NCBI GenBank assembly: GCA_002633005.1
Contig: NMRA01000301.1
Span: forward strand, 213,202-277,201
Source: Phoronis australis
Taxonomy: Eukaryota; Phoronida; Phoronidae
Direction: 5' to 3'
Length of the DNA stretch: 64,000 nucleotides
A program made the translations under genes and the position numbers. The notes under the pieces are model-generated. The model did no database searches. It was not told the DNA's origin and saw only the letters and a list, made by a program, of their open reading frames with translations. Positions 45,001 through 64,000 of this stretch are shown here, in pieces. Every line of letters begins with the position of its first letter. Within the stretch, counting starts at the first letter, position 1.

Positions 45001-48000
45001 GGGCGCAAAACAAAACAAAACTACCATGATTGGAGATAACACAGTAGTCAAAGTCGTCATCGTCAACCATCCTCTTCACAAAGAGAACACAAACGCCAAT
45101 TTTCAAAACCATCCTTAGAATGATTTGGTTGATAGAAGGGTGGACGTCAAAAAAACAGACTCGAAAATCGCAAAAATGGCCACTAGGTGGTGCAAAATAC
45201 CTTGTTTCCATCCAAAATGGGTGGATAGCATCATCTCACCAACAGATGCCTGTATTCAAAATTTCATATAAATCCTTAGGGGACCCTTGAAGATACAGAG
45301 GTAAATGTAAAATCTCACACCAGTAGTCAGATACATCAGAAAGTCGTCGTTGTTCTTTGTTAACATCATATAAATACACTGTCACTTGTTATTTTTAGTA
45401 AAGATCCTGCAAACAGTTTGGGAGCAAAAAAAACGAAACTGCCACTAGAAGGCGCCACAGTAGCTGAAGTCATCAGAAAATCATCGTCAGCCGTCCACTT
45501 CATAGCAAAAACATACATGCAAATTTCCACAATTATCCTGAAACCGACTTTGTTGATAGAGGGGTGGATTCCAAAAAACAGACTCGAAAACAGTAGAAAT
45601 GGCCACTAGGTGGCGCAAACTAAGTCAAATCCATCTGAAAACGGAAACATGGCGTTACCACACTAACAGAAGCCTGTACGCTAAATTTTTTGAAAATACA
45701 TTGAGGACCTTTGAAGATACAGAGATTAACGTAAAAAAAATAAAATTGCCACCAGAAGGCACACCAGTAGTCAAATCCATCGGAAAGTCATAATCGTCCT
45801 TTGTCAACAACATATAAATGCACTTACTAAATTTAGTAAAGATCCTGCAAACGGTTTAGGAGATACAGCCATAAGCGCAAAAAAAAACTTCCACTAGGAG
45901 GCACCACAGTCATCGAAATCGTAGGAAAATCAACGTCAGCTGTCCTCTTCATAGTAAGAACATACATGCCAATTTCCACAATCATCCTTAAAGTGGTTTA
46001 GTTTATAGTGGGGTGGACGACTCAAAACATACTCGAAAACAGTAAAAATGACCACTAGGTGACACAAATTACATTGAATCTATCTGAAAACGGGTGGATA
46101 GCGTCATCTCACTAATAGATGCCTACATGCCAAACTTTATGAAAATACCCTGAAAACTTTTGCAGATATATAGGTAAGCGTAAAAAACTAAAATTGCCAC
46201 TAGGGGGCAGACCGGTAGTCGAATCCATCCGAAAGCTCGCTCATGCCGTCCCATCTACGAAAGGAACATATGTGCAAAATTTCATGAACATAGGTCAAAC
46301 GGTTTTGGAGTTAGAGCAGCGGACGCCAGATGACGGCATAATGCGTCCACATATAAATATGTGGGGGCATAAAAAATAAGAAGATAAATTAAATTTCATC
46401 CATTGGCCATGTTGTGTCCTAAACTGGTGAGATTTTATTTGGTCTCCATATTTCCCACAATGCACTGTGTTGGCATATAATGTTATGTACTGTCACGGAA
46501 TCAAACATTTGCTGTTAGGTGATGAAAACGTTAAGCAGTACCCCGTATCGAGAGATTTCATCCAAGTTTAAAAAGTGAAATCCGACTTATCTGAAGGACT
46601 GTGTGGACAACCTATAACAATACTGTACTGCCGAACTTTGTCCGAGTTATGTGAAAATCCAAGTTAAGTGAGTTTTACTGCATGTACTTGAGCATGAATG
46701 ACATCATCAAATGTCTTCTTTCCAGGCTAACATACTTCTGTTTTTCCTCTTCCTCCTGTAAAATGTTCTTGTGAAGTTCATCTCGCTTAGCACACAGGTC
46801 TTCAATGCCTATAAGCAAATAGTAGATAGTCAAGGTCAAAAATGCAGATGAGGTTGAAATTAAAATGCAATTTGTTTTGCCTTTAGTGGCCCTCCGTAAA
46901 ACACATTTTGCATTTTTAAAACATTTTTAAAAATAGAGTGTAATCTAACACTTGAAGCAAAATCCACATCACAGGCAGGTATTGAATCACCGACATTAGA
47001 GACGGCAGTACAAACCATTCAGTCAAGAGACAATTGGTGAGCAATTTACAGGTTGCTTTCCACGACTGTATGGCACAAATGAAATTGGTAATTCATAATG
47101 CAAAAATAGTATTTATAATTGCTTCAAGTCTCAACAAAAAATATAGCCTTTACTTAGTTCAGCCAAAGTGAAATTCAAATTTGACCAACAACCAAACATT
47201 CTGACTACTGTGAACCAAATTTTGATGGATGAGTTTCGAACTTGACCAGGTTCATGCAGTCTAGCCCACTCACTCTGAAGGTTACCTCCTCCAAGAGTTC
47301 ATTTTTAACCTAACTTTAATTTATATTTATATTCATGTAATTATACAAGAATACATGTTACTTCGGTTATTAGATGCAATGGTGGGCCTACCAAAAACAA
47401 CGCCTGTGAACTAAATACCCTTTGTTTAGGTTTCTCACGTATGCCAAATTGGGCTTCAAAGCACGTCTTATGGATATTGAAATGCATTCACCAAATCCAT
47501 ATCCTGATCGCACCATTTAACAGAGCCGGCGACAAAAAAGTTTATCCGCTAAACCTCGGCCGTCAACCTGGAAACATGCACTCTGCCCAATTGAAACTAC
47601 TTATAGTTGAGTACCCTGTCCTTGTTGTGACACGTGACTTTGAGGTGTGATGTAAGTATAAAGCCTCACTAAATTACTTGCCAAGCGCCAATTGCCTCTG
47701 TTTAGATATTTGACTCTCATGTTGGTAGCCATGGTTTAATACCCTCCGACAGCATGAGGAATTTTCTATAGCCCTGCCAGTGTTCACTAAATGGACACAA
47801 ATGGTCCAGCAAATTCAGAAGCAGTGAAGCTACATACTCTACAAGTTCTTCTGCTGCTGGTAATAATTCTTTTAAAAAAATTAAAACCGAGTCCGGCAAG
47901 AGATCTTTTATCTAATACGCTGCTGCTGCAATTTGGAAGTCTCGTAGGCCAGGAATTCAATTAATACTTTCAAACTTAATATTAAAAAGTGGCTGTAATT

Positions 48001-49743
48001 TACCTTACCATTCTTACACTGTACCTGTCTTAATTACATCATTTTCATTACTGTAAATTGTCTCCCTATAGTGGAGCCTGCCCGTGGTTAGTGGCTGACT
48101 GACTGGCTTGGTTCATACTAGGCAACATGACTAGCCCCTCGGGTGGCTATACAACTTTCAGCATTAATCTCATACCGTGTATTTTAAATGGGAAGTAGCC
48201 AAAATACAATCACCAAATAAGTGTTTTCACCTCATTAAAAATGTACTTTACACTCAAAATTATCCCTTAACAATGTACTAGTTTCTTTAACGATCCTTTC
48301 TGGTTCTATCTCTATGCTCGATGAAACTTGTCTACGTGAATTAAGATGACTTTGGCGAAGAATTTCTACTCACACCTTTTTGGTACTGTAGCTGTTAACT
48401 TTTTCATCGCACATGATAACTACATAGAATTTTAATTGATGTGACACGAGTTAGGCAACAACAAGCGCAAAAATGAGCGAAACACATGACCTGACACTTG
48501 CAAAAAATACCATGGGAAGACATAACAATGGCCATGCAATTTGTAAGATTTGTGTTCCCTGGACTTTTTGTTCATCAACAGGCATGATTTTGTGAATCTC
48601 CGACAAAATGGCACCCCGTCAGGGACGCTCAAGTGAACCACAACAGAATTTCATGGATATGTTCAAATTTTATTGACTAAATTGTCTCCAGAGTCATGGT
48701 ATGTGTGAATTATAATTTAATGTGATATGGATGCTAACAGAGTCTCATATGATTCACTGGAAGCACATTGCTGTGACATGTGACTTACAGGTGCAACATA
48801 CAGCCAGAAAAAGCCTTTCTTTAATCGCGTGCCAAGTCACCCAACTAGCAACTGCGGTTTGGATGCTTGGTTTTTACATGTGTAACCTGGATTCAAGTAG
48901 CGCTGGGCGGTGTCGACAAAATTTTCTATGACGTCTAGAAAAGCAACATGACTTTGATTTTGCATACATTGCTGAAAAGCTTTCCACGTATGCTGGGCTA
49001 GGTTAAGGATTGTTGTAATTGTCAACATCATTCGTCCTTTATCTTTCTGTGGTGTCTTAATTGTGATTTGTCACTTTTGTGGTTCCCAGGATGTTTCTTT
49101 TATTTATACTGCTGGCGGGAGGCTGCTGACAGTCTTTCAGCAGGCAATCAGGCTGTCAGGGACGGGCACCTGGATTGGGTTTTACCGAAGCTTGAGTAAC
49201 TGGTGAGCAATGTTGTAATCGTCAACATCATTCGTCCTTTATCTTTCTGTGGTGTCTTGTGATTTGTTAGTTTTATGGTTCCCTGGATGCTTGTTTTATT
49301 TAAACTGCTGGCAGGGAACCCTGCTGGCAGTCTTTCAGCAAGAAATCAGGATGTCGGGGATAGGCACCTGGATTGGGTTTTACTGAAGCTTGAGTAGCTG
49401 TGTTTTAACTGGTGAGTACTTCTAGAGGCCTAGCTAGTGAAACCTGGACTGGAGTAATACAACAGGATGACCACAGTCTCTGCTGTTGTCAGTTGAGAGC
49501 GGTGATATAGCGGTCCCGAATTTTGAGAACCCGAGCCAGTTATTAGTGGATAGAACTGTTTCTCAAAATCCGGGACCGCGATATCCGACCAGTGCCCTTG
49601 TCTGTCTACTTTAGTCAGTTTTCGAGGTTGTCATGCAAAGGCAAGCTATCAGAAACAAATGAATTAGACAACGTTTACCAAAAATACTTACATTTGACAA
49701 GCTCATTGTTGTATCCTTGGAGAGCGGCTCCTTGCTGAGCCAT
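42068..49743 (-). CDS. SSNA1: SSNA1 (NA14) microtubule and centrosome protein, four coding exons
   Basis: On the minus strand the exons are 49743-49692, 46808-46736, 43762-43636 and 42190-42068. All joins are GT-AG with matching phases (1, 0 after the second codon part, 0) and give 124 residues (human 119). The protein starts [18 protein letters not shown] and is one long coiled coil: [20 protein letters not shown], then [19 protein letters not shown], then [17 protein letters not shown], then [20 protein letters not shown], with a Ser/Arg-rich C-terminus. Family knowledge: SSNA1 self-assembles into fibrils, branches and stabilises microtubules, and sits at centrosomes and basal bodies. The exons are too short to appear as ORFs and were found by splice sites. 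Introns 1 and 2 carry repeats. The gene is head to head with DHX16, ATG to ATG 1.03 kb. Confidence 0.95.
44066..44230. repeat. Five perfect-length units of 33 bp (SSNA1 intron 2)
   Basis: Units start at 44066, 44099, 44132, 44165 and 44198 and read CAACCAACATAAGGGTCTGT followed by CAGTGAATTCTTT with one to four differences. Since 33 is a multiple of three, the minus strand reads an 11-residue repeat ([11 protein letters not shown]); that frame is a by-product of the repeat. Confidence 0.92.
44655..46375. repeat. 1.7-kb dispersed element made of about four 435-bp modules
   Basis: The string ATGGCCACTAGRTGGCGCAA or a close variant recurs at about 44741, 45175, 45601 and 46049 (spacings about 434, 426 and 448). 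Between these, each module has a second CCACTAG box, a region near GTCATCGTCAACCGTCC and a GATACAG box. The last 245 bases match 1-278 of this window, including the tail hairpin with CACATA and TATGTG arms. No protein is recognisable. It lies in SSNA1 intron 2. Confidence 0.8.
49011..49464 (+). mobile_element. Solo LTR, duplicated in tandem, with GGAT flanks
   Basis: The right copy 49211-49464 starts TGTTGTAATCGTCAACATC and ends AGTAATACAACA, a perfect TGTTGTA/TACAACA terminal pair. The left copy starts identically at 49011 and runs to about 49205, missing the last part. GGAT precedes 49011 and follows 49464, which looks like a target duplication around the pair. It is related to 4641-4810. 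A solo LTR of a Ty3/gypsy element that underwent unequal exchange is likely. Confidence 0.65.
49503..49585. repeat. 83-bp hairpin
   Basis: GATATAGCGGTCCCG ... TTTTGAGAAC on the left is inverted on the right as CTCAAAATCCGGGACCGCGA. A similar GTTGAGAACCAGTTT/AAACTGGTTCTCAA hairpin lies at 63420-63475 in a DHX16 intron. Probably a miniature inverted-repeat element. Confidence 0.65.
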
Positions 49744-50777
49744 TTCTTCACCCTATATCACAGAAAAACTTTCTCGGGATAAACAAATCAGTAACCCGAG
49801 AACTGTTGTACTGTTGTCAAATGGTTGTTTGTGAAAGACGTCACTGGTTTTGTGTACTATGACGTCACTGATGAACTACACAAGCTATGTGGAAAACGTT
49901 GTATCCTCGTTTGTTTTCTGTCCCAAAAAGTCATTGAAGTAATTGTTTAAATGTCGTACGTTGAACATGCTTAACAGCTAGTAACTTTGATATTCTTCAC
50001 AACACATGGCACTGGACTACCTCGGTATTTCATTCTTTAGATTGTAGATGCAGTGTGTGTGCTTTGAGCTCACTGGCAAGAGTCTTCAATGACAACATGT
50101 CAAATGTAGACTTGTAATGAAGAAGTTCCGAGGGTTCGTTTGCTGAAAAAATCCATTTTTAGGGACTAAATTTTGAATTGCCCCAGAGCCATCCAAGAGA
50201 TTTCAAAAAGTAAAATCCAACTCTAATTCTGTACATACATGGGCATTCCATAAATGCCGGCCATACCTATTGATGTCTTCTTTTTCATGCAATCTGGGTA
50301 TTTCTGAAGAATACTACTAGATTATTGTTTACAAGCCGACTCCATTACATACTTGATATTAATATTTTCTGATTCCTCTCGCCATGGTCATCAGAAAATA
50401 GTAGTATCATATATGTATACTTTAATAAAATCAGATTGTAAACAATTAATAACCGAATACTACAAAGTCAAAGAATATAATGTATAATGCAAAAATAAGA
50501 GGTAAAAGTGCTTGCGGTACATTGTCGGTAAACACAGCAAGATTTGACTGTTGCTGTGTAATCCAGGATGACCCAATTAATGACTGATTGTCCATAAGTC
50601 AAAACTCAAATCCTGCAAGCCTTTTGCTTTCAGAAAATGTATAGTTTCTGAGGTAAAATCTACAGTTCTTTATATATTTAATAGGTAAGTGCGCAGACTT
50701 GTCGATAAGGTCATAACAACTTTGCCGTACCAGCCCAGATTCATTCCGTCTGTATTCTTCAGGTCCAAATTACAACA
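49744..50777. promoter_or_regulatory. Shared upstream region of SSNA1 and DHX16
   Basis: 1,034 bases separate the two start codons of these divergent genes. There is no CpG-dense core or obvious TATA box near either start. TATTCTTCAG at 50752-50761 could be a 3' splice site just before the DHX16 ATG, so DHX16 may have an untranslated first exon in this stretch. A shared bidirectional promoter is plausible but not shown. Confidence 0.4.
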
Positions 50778-63904
<13,127 letters not shown>

Positions 63905-64000
63905 GTACCCTAAACTGAATGACCATAGAACATGCCCTGTTTGTTGTTGTCTTTTTATTGCAACACAAGTAGACAATACAATAAAGTTACAGAGAATTGG

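Overview
This is an animal nuclear genome window. It holds four spliced protein-coding genes with GT-AG introns and vertebrate-like exon structure, separated and interrupted by transposon remnants. My best guess for the organism is a cephalochordate (amphioxus). The encoded proteins look like slowly evolving chordate or deuterostome orthologues. In addition, several introns carry tandem arrays that start on the 5' splice site, a behaviour I recall being reported for amphioxus genes under the name 'mirages'. Another marine invertebrate is not excluded.

Layout. 1-5300 is accessory DNA: the end of a dispersed repeat, a 5'-truncated Ty3/gypsy remnant with LTR-like tail, a 901-bp inverted-repeat element, a Kolobok-like THAP element with TTAA target duplication, and an LTR-like block. 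6000-15555 (+) is a nucleoside hydrolase gene of five coding exons; intron 1 carries two nested DNA transposons, and a second complete terminal exon lies at 18008-18334. 16454-16813 (-) is an unidentified 119-residue ORF. 19000-27400 is transposon-rich: a second THAP/TTAA element containing an 804-base assembly gap, a decayed gypsy Pol on the minus strand, and a 718-bp palindrome whose two arms both keep the same 83-codon ORF. 28022-36128 (+) is PRPF38B, six coding exons. 36129-42067 has no recognisable gene, only two small hairpin elements and an orphan ORF. 42068-49743 (-) is SSNA1, four short coding exons found by splice sites and protein similarity. 50778-63904 (+) is DHX16, fourteen exons that run off the right edge in the helicase core.

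Functionally, PRPF38B and DHX16 are both spliceosome proteins (B-complex assembly and catalytic activation by the Prp2 orthologue). SSNA1 is a microtubule and centrosome protein divergently arranged with DHX16. The nucleoside hydrolase acts in nucleoside salvage. I see no operon or joint pathway beyond the shared splicing theme.

The most interesting signal is structural. At five of the 26 visible 5' splice sites (one hydrolase, two PRPF38B, two DHX16) a tandem duplication or minisatellite begins at, or within about 20 bases of, the exon end. In four of them exonic bases and the donor itself are copied into the intron. A sixth event copied the beginning of PRPF38B exon 5 downstream.
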